In this document: one piece after another, positions 12,481 to 26,187 of the stretch
Layout of the letters: each line of letters opens with the position of its first letter
Numbering within the stretch: the stretch's first letter is position 1
Assembly: GCA_035235625.1 (NCBI GenBank)
Contig: CP141142.1
Location: 27,414,995 to 27,478,994 of the forward strand
From: Saururus chinensis
Lineage: Eukaryota; Streptophyta; Magnoliopsida; Piperales; Saururaceae
Length of the DNA: 64,000 nt
Direction: 5' to 3'
Program-made: the position numbers and the translations under genes
Notes under the pieces: model-generated
Told to the model about the DNA's origin: nothing
Database searches by the model: none
The model's input: only the letters and a program-made list of their open reading frames with translations

Positions 12481-13189
12481 TTAAGCCCCTAAAAGCCTAG
12501 GTGTGACTACCGGGATTTTTAGGAACTTTTAAATTATCGAAAATTTTCATGCAGCCTAGATGGGTTGGACCAGGCATAAGACCTCGTGGACATGAGACCC
12601 AAGGCCCAATAAGAAGTGGCACCAATTTCTTGAGATAGAGTATTTCTTGCACCAACCACGATTCTCAAACATTTCGTTCTGACCTGGGGATTAATCTTCA
12701 TATGGGATGCATTCTAGCTTTTGGTTTTGAAGGAATTGTAGCTCGTTATGGAGCCACAGGCAAGTAATATTGGAATCAGGGTGGTAGGGGAGAGAAATTA
12801 GGGTGATCGGGGAGAAATTGAGAGTGAAAGGAGCTACAGTAAGTAATGGATAAATTAGGGTTATAGGGGAAGAACTGAGAGTAAAAAGGGTGAGCAAAAA
12901 TGAAGGGAGGAAAGGAGATAGATAATAGAGAATTAAGTCAATTATTAAATAATAGATGAGGAGTTGACATTCCTCTTATTTCATCCAGCTCACACTTTTA
13001 ACACAATTGATAAATATTCACTATTTATATATATTAGGCCGGTGGATATCTACCGATGGTATAAAAGTGGGATGAACTGGATAAAGTAAGGTGTAACAGA
13101 CTTCTTATCTTTAAATAATTTTTATTATTTATAAATTATTATAATAATAAGATAGAAGACCCATTCATAAAGAAGTATTTTCTATGCTC
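12481..13189. other. intergenic, repeat-like; no gene seen
   Basis: No supported gene. At about 12780-12880, phrases like ATTAGGGT(G/T)AT.GGG are repeated imperfectly two to three times on the + strand. Confidence 0.35.
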
Positions 13190-14020
13190 TCTATTGACAA
13201 GGCGCCCAGTGTAAAGTGTATAAGAATGCATGGGAGCCTTCATCTACACTAGCGCATATTTGACATCATTTATGTACATTGCCAATCTCAAATATCAAGG
13301 GTTCCCTTGTATTCTTTATGTTGGGCTCATTGTTAATAGAGAGTAATAAAAATACTTCTTATTTATATAATATTTTACATTTATAGAGTTAGGTCATTAA
13401 TCATTTTATTAATTCTATAATTAAAAATTCTAATAAAACAAATATTACCTACTAAAGATTAACATAACTAGGAAAGTAAAGTATTAAGCTAACCTATAAC
13501 TGGGTAGTTGGTAGATGATTGGGCTTCCTTATTATCGGCCCTTAGAGTCATATAGAAAAGTTTTAGATTTGTTATTGCACGAATCCAATGGAATAGCTAA
13601 GAAAAAAGTACACAGGACTCTCCTTGATTGGACAGACAAATGTAAAACCTGGTAGTTAAAGCCTTAATAGAAAAGGAAAAATGGTTTAGCCACATTAAGG
13701 TCTATATGTGATGAACTTATTTCATTATTTAAACGCTGTTGATTGATGGGACAAAAGCCCAATTTATGGAGATGCTATATATCTTTTTCTTAATTCTAAC
13801 TCAATTGAAAATTCTAATAAAAACAGCTACTATTAACTAAATTATTACAAGATACGAAAGTATAAGACCTATTCGAAGTTAATTTCATAGAGAGGCATCC
13901 GGTAAATGATTGGGCCCCCTTGTTATGGACCTTGAGAGTTATATTAGAAAGTTGCATATTTGTGGTTGAACAACTCCAATGGAATGGCTAAAAAAAAACC
14001 ACAAAAAACTTTCACTAGAG
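13190..14020. repeat. dispersed repeat with an internal diverged duplication
   Basis: The part at 13200-13350 matches 37900-38060 and 54860-55020; shared features include GCATGGGAGCCTT-like and GGCTCATTGTTAA-like words. The part at 13360-13570 recurs, diverged, at about 13780-13970, offset near 400 bp (TAGATGATTGGGC at 13512, TAAATGATTGGGC at 13913). The part at 13612-13735 (ACTCTCCTTGATTG onward) recurs at 29341-29465. Its class is unknown; no coding sequence is visible. Confidence 0.6.
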
Positions 14021-14280
14021 ATTTTTTTAAATATTTTTTTTAATCTAAACTATTTTTTTACAATATAATGACTATATTTTAAGAAAAATTAATAAAATCT
14101 CGAACATGTGAAGATATTTTTTATAAATTTGTCATACATAAATCTTTTCGACTTAAACATTCCAAATTATCGTGGCTCGAAAATCAAACATTATGTGCGA
14201 ATTGAAACAAATACAAGTAAATATCATAGTTATGAGCTTACACAAAAAGATATCTCAATGCACTACGGAGTGCAAGTTCC

Positions 14281-15386
<1,106 letters not shown>

Positions 15387-16772
15387 TGATTTTTTATAAT
15401 TAAATTATTTAAAAGTGTATAAGGTAATGGTAGTAGGATAAGTATTTAAGGGTTGTCGAATCTTACAGACGGATGAATTGTTACTAAATCTAAGAGAGAA
15501 ATTTGTTGATTAAAAATAAAAAAGAACTTAAAATTAAAATTAAGTAAAATAAATAATCACTAAATTAAAAGTAAGAGATTAATATGATGAAATTTACATA
15601 AGAAATTTAATCCAGTATAAAATCATAATAATTTCTGAACTTTTAATATAAATTTAGTGTGAATGTAAACAAGTATTATCAGCTACAAGCTAGAATTACT
15701 TTAGAAATAATTATTAATTAAATTCATGGCATGATGTATCTTCGACAATAATACGAATTATCTATACTAAACTAGCTGGCATTATTTATCTAATCTTAGT
15801 ATAACTCATCTGATTTATTAATTATCTGAATATTAAAATATTGCATAACTATCTCATCTAAATAATAGAAATTATAATTAATAAAAATATTAAAACTACA
15901 TCAATCTATCATCTACAAGACAATAAATCAACATAGACTTGAATAAATATTAAAACTCTTCCATTAAAAAGAAAATATTTATCATATAATTATCATCATT
16001 CACAACTAATATCTAAATTAAAAAAAATAAAAAATAAAATTTATCTATAGTTTTATCAACTCCTAAGTAAAAGAGAAGTCTAGTCTTCCATTATAAGAGG
16101 AAGCTCTTGAATCTCCATTAAAAGCTTTTAGTTCTTTTCCATCTTCTTATTTTTTCTGTTCAGAAAATCTACTTAAATCCATTAATTTCGAGCCAAACAT
16201 GTCTTTATATAGGCATAAGAACCGTAGGAAAAAAATTAATACGAAAAGAATTAAAAATTGGTTTAAATTAGAAAATTGTACATTATTTCGATCGATCGTC
16301 CTGCATGCCTATTCGATCTCCTGTATTGAATTTGTCTTCAAAATCACATTTAGCCGTTTAATACTTAAAATGCCTCATTCGATTAGATACATTGTTTCTG
16401 CAATGTAGACAGTTTTTCTGGATAATCGAATTTCTGTTCATTAAGCTCTTTCTTGCATGTCCATATTAGTTTTCAATGTGTTTATAACTTCAAAAAGTTG
16501 TCCAAATCACTTTAAAGTATGTCAAGATTATTTTTAACTATTCTAAACATTATCAAAGTACCTCTATAAACGCACTTTGCTTATAAAATATAAAATATCA
16601 TATTTTAGACATGTAGAATGTAATTAAAATCCCAACTTGATTCTAAATATATGCTTAAACTACTAATAACTTCTAAAATTAATTAATAATAAAATTAAAA
16701 TATTAATAGTTATCTTAATGTAAATAAACCATAACTAACACTAAATTAACTTAATTTATACTAGAAAATAAG

Positions 16773-16817
<45 letters not shown>

Positions 16818-16820
16818 ACA
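15387..16820 (-). repeat. 3' LTR of the TR-GAG-like element
   Basis: 1434 bp. It aligns end to end with LTRs at 26188-27622, 61582-62992 and, inverted, 23297-24715. It starts TGATTTTTTATAATTAAA and ends TTAACA next to the polypurine tract. A (TA)n run of about 38 bp at 16777-16814 is private to this copy. The 69-codon frame at 16199-16408 lies in the LTR and is not a gene. Confidence 0.85.
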
Positions 16821-16838
16821 AATACCCCCAAACCTATA
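16821..16838 (-). other. polypurine tract of the TR-GAG-like element
   Basis: On the minus strand this reads TATAGGTTTGGGGGTATT, directly before the LTR. The same tract sits beside the LTR at 62993-63010. It would prime plus-strand DNA synthesis. Confidence 0.75.
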
Positions 16839-17081
16839 TTTTGTTAGTTCTCGAGTGAACTAAAAAAAAATAAAACAACTAATCTAGAAAAATAAATAAA
16901 TATTACTTTCGTTGAAAATCACGATTGCATTTAGCATATGAAACAAGCCTTTAAACCCCTAAGTGTCCCTAGTTAGACGAGTTGTATCTCGTGAGGGTTT
17001 GCAGTAATGATACCCATAAACATTTAAAATGAATAAAATAAATAAAATAAAATAAGAAAACAAAAATTCTGAAAACATTAC

Positions 17082-20000
17082 TGTCACGACCCGGATTTTT
17101 AAAAGTATTTTTAAATAGCTCGAATGGTAGGTAAATTTTTTTTTTCTTTAAATACAAAACAAACCCTTCGATTAAATATCCAGGTCATGATAACTGGGGT
17201 TCACAAATACGAATATCAAATCATATGATATTATTTAACATCTAAAAATTCATAAAGACCAGCTCATCCATCTAAGTACAAGTCTGTCACCCGTCTGAAA
17301 ATAAATAACAAGTTGACTCTCACGCTTAAGGTACACTTACGTATCGGAGTTTCAAAAATGCGGAAACCTCTTGAGATCGCCTGCCTTGGTCTCACTTGTC
17401 GTTGCCTGGAGAATCTGCAATAAAGCAAACCAAACAACAACCACAACCATAACCACAATGGAGCATCTCCGCCTTCAGGAGAAGAGCTTCTAATGGACAA
17501 AAGGTTTTATTAGTATTTTTCGGATCGGGCCAACATCATACGATGTTAGTTACCTACGTACACATCAGACAACATCTCCAATGTTTCCAACAAGATCGGA
17601 TCCAAACGTAGTTATGCCTAAAAATTACACTATACTAAGTAGCATAGCATCACCCATGCAATGATTAAGTATTTTCAAGCAACCTACATTTTATGCAAGT
17701 TCTTAATCGTTCCACTTGTTCTAATTAAACAAGCAATATCAATCAATGTTATTAATTATTTCTCGAACCATTGTTCGATAATTAATATTCCTGTCTAATC
17801 CCAAAGACAGACATACACATCAGATGTCAACCTAAGTGACAAATGATAAGAAACACCCTGGAATCCACCAGGCCCCTGGAATCCACCAGGAAGTGCCATC
17901 TCCCAACCTAGCCCATAAGGACCTGACCGGAGTGGAAGGGCATGGCCCACAACTGCACCTGAACAGAAGTGGTCAGAGACGCCAACCAAGCAGGATGTCA
18001 GCGACCCTAATTGTGTGTACACTAAAAGATCCTCAATAGATCTGCGGTGAGCCCGGCTCACAAAGAACTCCCTCCAATGGGGAGGTGCAACTACACGGTC
18101 AAATCAGCGGCTCCTCAATAGAGCTAAAACTTAGGAAACCATTCTGAACCCTATCTTGCTCATCTATAAGCCAGGATTCCGAATGACTATCCCAAACCCT
18201 ATTAGTCCCTTCTAGACTAAGGTTTACAACTCGAGACATGCCATCAGTTCATCAACCAAGGCAAATTGTTAGGTCAAAGGCTTTGTTCACTGTATGAACT
18301 AGTCCCAGACCCCTCTGAGGTATTTTAGTCTTTATCTTGATCAGGTGTTTTTGCCCAATCCAAAGCTATCAAACCCCAAACAATTATTCTTTCAATAATT
18401 TAAAGATAGTGATAAATTACTATCACAACATCAATATCATAAATCGAAACAAAGAATAACATAAACCATAAGAACTACACAGGTCTAAGCATATCATAAT
18501 ATCAATAATCAAAATCAACAATGATATTATAATTACTCGAGCTCTCATGCCCTAACCCTCCATGGGTTAACTGATTAAATCTTTATTAAACATATCGAAA
18601 TGCACCTAAGGGCATTAGAGTAATTATCCAACATTGGATACAGTCCTCTCTGCACTCGGGTAAGTCTTTAACTCTCAAAATGTTTCAGTATTACATTGGC
18701 CTGTTAATAGCATCCATGCGAATACGGGCCAGTTTGCATAGGGGTAGTTCTGTCATTTGGTTTAAGGCCTTAATGATATCCAATGGGTTTAAAATTCAAC
18801 TCAAGGGTACTACTGGCCTTCATGGACTCTGTGTAATTTTCTTGGCGTGTAACGGGGTCATGAACTCCTTGAACCGACCCAGGTTTGCTTAACGGTTTAC
18901 TATAAACCCTAAGGACAAAAGGGTCAATTATCCACTTACTGGGATTTTTTCTCACTAAGTGGTTTGGCCTATAATTAGTTTACGCATTAAACTATCACTA
19001 AGAATTTTTCCACTTTTTAGATCAACTCATAGGCCTTTGAACCGGAGCCTCTAAATCAAGTAAGTGATTTTCACACGATAACTTACCTACCAAGGGTAAA
19101 AAGGTCATTTCATAATCTCTGGGATTTTTTCCCAAGCTGAAACTCGGTCAGAATAATCCCAAATCTCTCCAGATCCAATAATAATTTTCTAGGATTTGTT
19201 TGACACAATTAACCCCCTGAACCGGACCCGGTTCAGGGAATATGAATTATGTTTTTTTTTTTAAACATGACTGGACCGGATCGGGTTTGGTTACCCGACC
19301 CGATCCAGGGAGCAGACGACCCGCGAGGGTCGTCTTCCCCGCGACCGGCCAGAGGCTGAACGGCCTCTGGCGGCGCCGCTTTTCCCCCCAGGCGTCCCGG
19401 CGGGCGAGGCCGAGGCAGGTCGGACCGCCGTCGCCCGGCGAATCCGACGGACTCGGCCTTGACTCCGTCCGGTGGCTGGCCGGAGACAAAGCGGCCACTT
19501 TTTATTTCTCTTTTTTTTTTTAATCCACCGGAGGCGCTGCGATGGCAGGCCGCCACGGCCGGCCGATGGGCCTGGCCTGACCGGATCGCCACCTTCCGGC
19601 GATCCCGTCTAGCCAGGACCCGACTCCGGCCGGAGCTGTGCCAAGCCGCCGCACAGATCCTTTTCTTTTTTCTCAAGCAGAGATCCGGCGGTCTGCGCAG
19701 CGGCAATCCGCCACCGCCTCAGCCGCCGGAGCCCAGGCCGCCGCGGCCAAAGCGAGGGCCGCCGCGTCCCGGGTCAAGCCGCTACTGTTCCAGCGACGGG
19801 AATCAATTACTGTTCACACAATTACGTGAATAGTAATTGCAGAGACCAATATAATTTTTATTAAGATTAATTCAAACATCTCTATCGCTCTCAAATCGAA
19901 ATTTTACCTCTACGGTCGAGTTGTTGTCGATCCACCATTGCCAATGCTTCGCCAGAGTCTCACCGGAAAATTTCTTCCTTTCCGTCAAAAGCTCCCCCAA

Positions 20001-20419
20001 TCGGGCAAAAAGACCCCCCCAAAAAAACTCCCTTTCTATTAGCCCTAATTTGCCTTTTATAGACATAGGATTATGGCTTTTAATCCCATGAGAAATTAGG
20101 TCTCAAAAACCCAATTTCGGAACAGTAATTAATTGGGCCCGTATCGCAACTTAAACGGGCAGTTCGCGCGTTTAATTTGGGTAAACGGGTCCTGCACAAT
20201 ATGTTCAACTTCAAATGGTCGTTTCTCCCTCATCCGGACTCCGATTCACGCGTTCTTGGTGGCGTTTCGAAGATCTTTCCGTCTACTTTCCAATAGAATT
20301 AGTTTCAGCCCCAAATTCTATCTAGGGAGAAAGTTATTCTAATAAAAATGTCAATAGGTCAAATACCATAATTTTTATGTATTTAAATTTTGAAACTCGG
20401 GAAAATTAGGGATATTACA
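17082..20419 (-). mobile_element. solo LTR, 3338 bp, Tekay/Del-like, TSD ATTAC
   Basis: Flanked by a perfect 5-bp duplication, ATTAC at 17077-17081 and 20420-20424. The related element at about 63255-63275 has no insert at the matching site. The minus-strand ends are TGTAATATCCC and GGGTCGTGACA, typical of long LTRs of plant Ty3 chromoviruses. A TATAAAAGG box lies near 20053-20062 on the minus strand. No internal coding region or second LTR is present, so this is best read as a solo LTR left by LTR-LTR recombination. Family naming is inference. Confidence 0.85.
19262..19805 (-). other. GC-rich, CpG-rich island inside the solo LTR
   Basis: Composition changes sharply: this part is rich in GCC, CGG and CCGG, while its surroundings are AT-rich. 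It lies downstream of the TATA box in LTR sense, so it would be in the transcribed leader. Open frames in several phases on both strands (up to 157 codons) reflect composition, not genes. Confidence 0.8.
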
Positions 20420-20424
20420 ATTAC

Positions 20425-21951
20425 TCTTAAAAACATAACTATTTTTTTAAAAAATCAACCACAAATACTTGAAAAAAGTATACAATTTCGATCAGATCAT
20501 TTTCAAGTAAGGAATAATACATTCTATAACCCCATCTTAGAAATAATTGTGCTAACTACATATATACATTTTAAAAACATAAAGTATAGAAACTTTGTAG
20601 TCATACAATTTTATTCTTTATTAGCAAGCATATGTTATGTGACCCATTAACAAATCTTATTAAAGTTCATTAACTCAAAAATATAACAATGACAATCTTT
20701 CATCCTTAACATCTCATAATAAAGCCTCATGTAATAGCCTTCAAATTTTATTTAAATTAAGAAAATAAGACCATAATATACCTCAAAATATGACTTGTGC
20801 AATACTTAGTTTAAATAAGCTTTCTAAATAATCTATGTAACAAGCGGTAGGTTAGTGTCCCTAATCCAGTTGACTCAAGGCACTAGGTGTTGAAACACCC
20901 CTCAGGCTTAATAACTCGAACTATAAAAGCTACAAAACTAAGCTAGTCATAAAAGAATTTATCTAAACTTTTCACCTTTGGATGCAATCCCTTATACTTG
21001 CCTAGGCACAAGGTTCAGTTACTCAATAAAAAGAGAAACAAACCTTTACTTTTTTTTTCATTCAATCTATTTTTTTTTCTAACTTTTTTTGTCATTTTTT
21101 TTCATTCTACACTTATCCCAAAAAAAATTTTAAATAAAAGCTAAACATAAGATTTATCATAAAACATTAAAAATCACTCAATTGTCATGTTTTTAAAAAA
21201 ATATGTTTAGTTAAATATATCCGATTAAGATTTCAAGTAATAAATCATCAAATTATATTCTTACAAGTTTCAAGTGTGTGAAATGTGATTTAAAAATATA
21301 AGCACAATTATCTAAGATAAAGAATATAAAATAGAAATTACTCACTTAATTATTTTTATCACTTAATTAATTACTTAAATTTTTTCATAAAATTGATCTC
21401 TTTAAAAATAAATATATGCTTTTAAAAAAAATATAAGTGATAAAACCCACTTAAAAGTAAAGAAAATAAAATAAATAACAAAAAATACTCTAAAATATCC
21501 TAAAAGAAAAATAACTTTCTATACCCTCAAATCTAAATTAAATATTGTTATCAATGTTAAAAAAAATATATACTACAATGACAAGAATAAGTAAGAGAGG
21601 GGAAAAAAGATATTACCTGAAAGTATAACTAATTCACTAATCTAAAAGTGAAGTACATAAGATTGGAGAAAAGAAATAAGTATAAGCGATGACCCTCCCC
21701 CCAAACCTAAAGTATTATATCCCATAAAAGAAGAAAAATTATATTGAGAAGAAAAAAAATAAAGGCTGAGAAAAATAATTAAATAAAACCTAAATGAAGC
21801 AAAAAAATAAACAAAGAAAAAAATATATATTAAAAACATGGGTTGCCTCCCAAGAAGAACTAAGTTTATTATCTTTAGCTAGACATTGCCAGCATTCTCA
21901 AATATATCAGGGTGACTGGTAGATATTAACATTGACTCTTCTTTTAAGTCT
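20425..21951 (-). other. non-coding 3' region of the TR-GAG-like element
   Basis: Together with 16839-17076 this corresponds to 63011-63990 of the right-hand element. It is AT-rich with no coding sequence. At about 21840-21858 the minus strand reads TTCTTGGGAGGCAACCCAT, a conserved landmark after the coding part in many plant Athila/Tat and TR-GAG elements. Confidence 0.7.
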
Positions 21952-22704
21952 CTAAAAAGATAATGCAAAAATCTTAGAAGACATGACTTGATTATAGGCT
22001 GATGCTACAAAAGATGGACCTCTATCATAATCATCAAACCTAAAATTGTTTACCATAAGATATTCAGCATTAGAAGTTGCAAGAAAATAGTTAGACACAT
22101 AAAAAATATTTAGTTGCACTTTCATGTTTCCAAAAGTCATCTCCATTACCCTCATCCAACAATTTATGCATGTATTAACTGTGACAAGGAATGAACAACC
22201 TAGAATAATAGGAATCTGATATGTGGAGTTGACACCGGTCTCCATATCTAAGACAATAAAATTAACAGGAAAAAAGAACCGGTTAACATTCACTAAGACA
22301 TCCTCAATGACTCTTTGAGGCTTATACACAGAACGGTCGGCTAGCTGCAAGGTAACTGATGTAGGCTGCAATTCACCTAATCCTAGTTTCTTATACACCT
22401 AGTAAGGGAGTAGATTGACATTTGCACCAATGTTAAGGAGGGCTCTATAGATGGAGTGATCATTTATGACACAAAAACTAGTGGGCACTTCAGGGCCCTT
22501 ATACTTAGGTGGGGTGTCAAACTACAAAAGAGAGCTAATTTGCACGGTGAGAAAGACCTTCTTAGGCATATGAGTCCTAGATTTACGCTTTTGAGTACAT
22601 AAGTCTTTAAAGAATTTAACATAAGTAGGGACTTGCTTAATAATATCTAAGAGGGGAAAATTAATTTTGACTTGTTTGAAAGTTTCAAAAATCTCATCCG
22701 TCAT
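21952..22704 (-). pseudogene. gypsy retropepsin-like protease, inactivated
   Basis: The C-terminal open part (start Met at 22398, 148 codons) has the retropepsin phrases VIEDVLVNVNRFFFPVNF, IVLDME and PIILGCSFL, the last corresponding to the usual PIILGRPFL flap/C-terminal motif. Just upstream, around 22405-22450, the active-site segment reads ALLNIGANVNLLPY followed by a stop. Family members have ALLDLGA, so the catalytic aspartate is now asparagine. A linker frame with EIFETFKQVKINFPLLD lies at 22522-22704. It follows gag in the same sense. Confidence 0.8.
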
Positions 22705-22869
22705 AGCCGCGCTCTTTCAAAATGATTGGGTCATGTCAAGATACTGAGGAAAATGTGCTTTAGGGATATAAGATCAATCAGAAGTGGTCTTAAATTGTAG
22801 CTCTGAGGAAGGGGAAGGAAAAATTGACTTCTTTGCATTTGGCTTACTCTCTAATTCACGAAGGGCTCA

Positions 22870-25800
22870 TTAGGGGCTACTTTCTCTAACTCCTCACTCA
22901 TATTATCTGTCATTGGTGCCCCCATAACATTTTTGTCAACAATTCTCCCACACCTAAGGGTCATTATGAAATTAACTTATTCATTAAAAGGAGGAGCTCC
23001 ATTTACCCGAAATTGACCTTTAGAGTTTTGTAGAGGTTGACTTGGCAACGACTCTATCTCTCTCTTATTGATAGCATTGGCTAGTTGTCCAATTTGGGCT
23101 TCTAACTTTGTTATAAATTGTGTGAGAGTGGAGGAGTTGGGATTGAGATTGAAGGCCTTGTAGGGCACTCAAGTCCTTTTCATCAAAACTCGGACTCCTA
23201 TTGGGTTGGGCACTTGAGGTTGGTCGATAGGGGCTGGTAGGACTTAGAATGGTTGCTTAGGGGGTTGGTTGCCCATAACCCCCCTTAGTTTTGTACTGAT
23301 AAATATGAAATATATATCTATTTTATTTGCCTTTTTACCTTATTTGCTAGTATAGATTAGGTTAATTTAGTTTTAGTTATGATTTATCTAGATTAAGATA
23401 GTTATTAATATTTTAATTTAATTATTAATTAATTTTAGAAATTATTAGTAGTTTAGGTATGTATTTAAATCAAGTTAGAATTTAGTTATATTCTACATGT
23501 CTAAAGTATGATATTTTATATTTTGTAGGTAAAGTGCGTTTATTGAGGTACTTTAATGATGTTTGGAATAATTCAAAATAGTCTTGACATGTTTTAAAGT
23601 GATTTGAACAACTTTTCAGAGTTATAAAGAAGTTGGAAATTAATATAGGCATGAAGAAAAGTTTAATAAACAGAAATATGGACTGTCTAGATTGCAGAAA
23701 CAGTGTAGCCGTTCGAACGGGGTGTTTGATGTATCAAACGGGATAATGTGAATTCGAACAAAAATGTTGTATAGGTGTTTGAATGGGCATGCAGGGCGTT
23801 CGAACGGGATAACGCGCAGTTTCCTAGTTTTAGTCAATTTTTAATCCTTTTCATATTAAACTTCTGTCTCCGGCTCTTATGCTTATATAAAGACATATTT
23901 GGCTTGAAATTGAGGGATTCCAGTAGATTTTATGAAGAAAAAAAGGAAGAAGAAGATGAAAGAGAACACAAAGCTTTTAATGGAGATTAAAGTTCTTTCT
24001 TCTACCATAGAAGGCTAAATTTTTCTTTTACTTAGGAGTAGATGAAGCTATAGATATGTTTCAGTTTCTTTTCTTTTTAATTTAAATTTTAGTTATGAAT
24101 GATGACAATTGTATGATAAATTTTTTTTTTCATGGAAGAGTTTTTCATATTTATTTAAATCTATGTTGATTTATTGTCTTGTAGATGATAAATTGATGTG
24201 GTTTTAATATTTGCATCAATTCTAATTTCTGTGATGTAGATGAGATGGTCATATAATAGTTTTAATGTTCAGATAATTAATGACTTAGATGAGTTATACT
24301 AAGATTAGACAAATCATGCCTAAAGCTAGTTTAGTGTAGATGATCCGTGCTATTGTCGAAGATAGTTCATACAATGAAATTTAATTAATGATTCTTTCTA
24401 AAGTTATTCTAGCTTGTAGCTGAGAATACTTGCTCATATTCACACTAGATTTAGGTTAAAAGTTAATGAATTGTTATTGTTCTATAGTGGATTCGATTTT
24501 ATAAGTAATTTTCATCATATTAATCTCTTGTTTTTGAACTAGTTGATTCATTTCCTTTGCTTAATTAAAGTTTAAGTTTGTTTTAGTTTTTAATCAGCAA
24601 ATTCCTCTTTAGATTTAGTAATAATCAATCTGTCTCTGAGGTTCGACAACCCTTAAATACTTATCCTAGTACAATTACCTTGTACACTTATAAAGGGTTT
24701 AATTATAAACGATCATGTACCCGCTAGGAAAAGTTAGGATGATTCCTCCACCTAGGGTTATATGTGTTTTAAAATGAATTATTCTCAGCCTTAGGGAAGG
24801 ATTGGGTGACATTCACATGATCTTAGAAAAGCTCAAGAAATTGAGATGTAGATGGATACTCCATGATAGTATGGGCTGGGTTAAGGCATATTGTGCATGC
24901 TTTTTAAGTGAAGGGAGTGGGTTGATGAGTTAAAGTCATAAGAAGGTCTACCTTCTTACTCAGTATCAACTTTGGAGTTGTCTAATTAGTTTTTGACTTC
25001 ATACAAGCCACCCCTAGAGGGGGCATTGTTTAAGGTAGATAATTCACTCTCATTTATATTCAACTTAGCATGTTGAAGAGAATTTTCAGTCAAGTCTTCA
25101 AAAAGTTTTCATGCCTTATTTTTATTTTTTAACAAAAAGATACCCTCACAACTTGCATCAACAAGATGGAGGTTTTGTTCAGTAAGATCCTCATGAAAAT
25201 GTTGCACTAATTATCACTTAGGGACAGTATGATGAGAACACTTCCTAAAAAAGTCTTCAAGTCTATCCCAACTCTCATAGAACTATTTAGTGAAAAGTTG
25301 AGCAAAAGTAGTTATGACGTTTCTCATTTAGTTGGTCTTATTTATGGGGAAGTACTTTTTGAAGAACTCTTGTTGCATTTGGGCCCATGTAGTGATAGTG
25401 TTTGACTCTAATGAGTGGAACTATTTTTTTGCCTTATCTTTCAATATGAAACGGAAAAACCGAAGTTTAACGGCCTCATCGGTTGAATTTGAGAGCTTAA
25501 AAGTTGTACATAATTCTAAGAAGTCATTTATGTGCCTATACGAGTTTTCATTATTAAGCCCATAAAAAGATAGAAGCATTTGAATGACATTGGGCTTAAT
25601 TTCATAATTTTAAGCAGCGATCGCTAGCAACCTAATACATGAAGGGGAGATGTACTCATTGGGAGTCTAATACTCCCTTAGAGTTTTGAGTGCTGCATCT
25701 ACTAACTGATGTTCACCTATGATGGGGGTAGAAGTAGTGTGGGAGGAGGAATTGGTGGGAGAGTTTGGGGGTGTAGGGATGTAGGTCGAGGGCAACTTAG

Positions 25801-25873
25801 CTCTCTTAGATGCCTGCTTATGCTCAGGGTCGAATGGTACTAATCGAGGGAGTAAGGAGAGATGACTATGCAT
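22870..25873 (-). pseudogene. gypsy gag (Retrotrans_gag), broken and interrupted
   Basis: In family members this is the capsid/nucleocapsid protein. It runs from about 25873. A first open part contains FDPEHKQASKRAKLPSTY and meets a stop at 25667. Then comes a clear Retrotrans_gag core at about 25330-25560: AVKLRFFRFILKDKAKKWFH, then ITTWAQMQQEFFKKYFP. Diverged FRKCSHH and NPRWRNHPNFS-like phrases follow toward 24730. The solo LTR at 23297-24715 splits it. The tail, including FITKLEAQIGQLANAI at about 23100, resumes at 23291-22977. Several stops and frameshifts rule out function. Confidence 0.8.
23297..24715 (+). mobile_element. solo LTR of the same family, inverted, TSD TGTAC
   Basis: 1419 bp, starting TGATAAATATGAAAT and ending AAACGATCA. 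It is flanked by a perfect TGTAC duplication at 23292-23296 and 24716-24720. It matches the host element's own LTRs but lies in the opposite orientation, inside gag. A TATA box (TTATATAAAGAC) near 23882-23895 confirms the sense. The host gag reading resumes on both sides. Its intact TG..CA ends and perfect duplication suggest it is younger than its host. Confidence 0.92.
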
Positions 25874-26160
25874 ACACCACTAATACACCACATAATTTTA
25901 AATGTAAAAAGGGGAAGAATAAGCAAAAACTAAGAAGAAAAAAATAAAAAATAAAGAGAAAAAATTCTTGCAAACTGAAGAGAAATATTATGCTTGTCGA
26001 TGTCCACTTGTGGCCATAAGTGTAGAGAGCACAGTCTTCAACTCAACTTATAAGATCAAATTGAAAGAAGGTAAAAAACTAAGAAGTAACCTAAAAACTA
26101 AAGTAATTGAAACTAAAGTATCTAGAATTATCCTAGTATTAATTTAGTAATAAATAAACA

Positions 26161-26181
26161 CCGTCCCCGGCAACGGTGCCA
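26161..26181 (-). other. primer-binding site of the TR-GAG-like element
   Basis: On the minus strand it begins TGGCACCGTTGCCGGGGA, one base from the TGGCGCCGTTGCCGGGGA site common in plant Athila/Tat gypsy elements (usually assigned to tRNA-Asp). It sits six bases inside the 5' LTR. Confidence 0.85.
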
Positions 26182-26187
26182 AAAACT

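Noticed and set aside
12691-12897. 68-codon minus frame near repeated AGGGTGATCGGGG words
   Set aside because: The repeated words explain the frame; there is no protein similarity.
19233-19833. Long overlapping frames (157, 124, 93, 83 codons) in the GC-rich island
   Set aside because: Low stop-codon frequency in GC-rich DNA explains open frames in several phases on both strands. There is no conserved domain, and they sit in an LTR leader.
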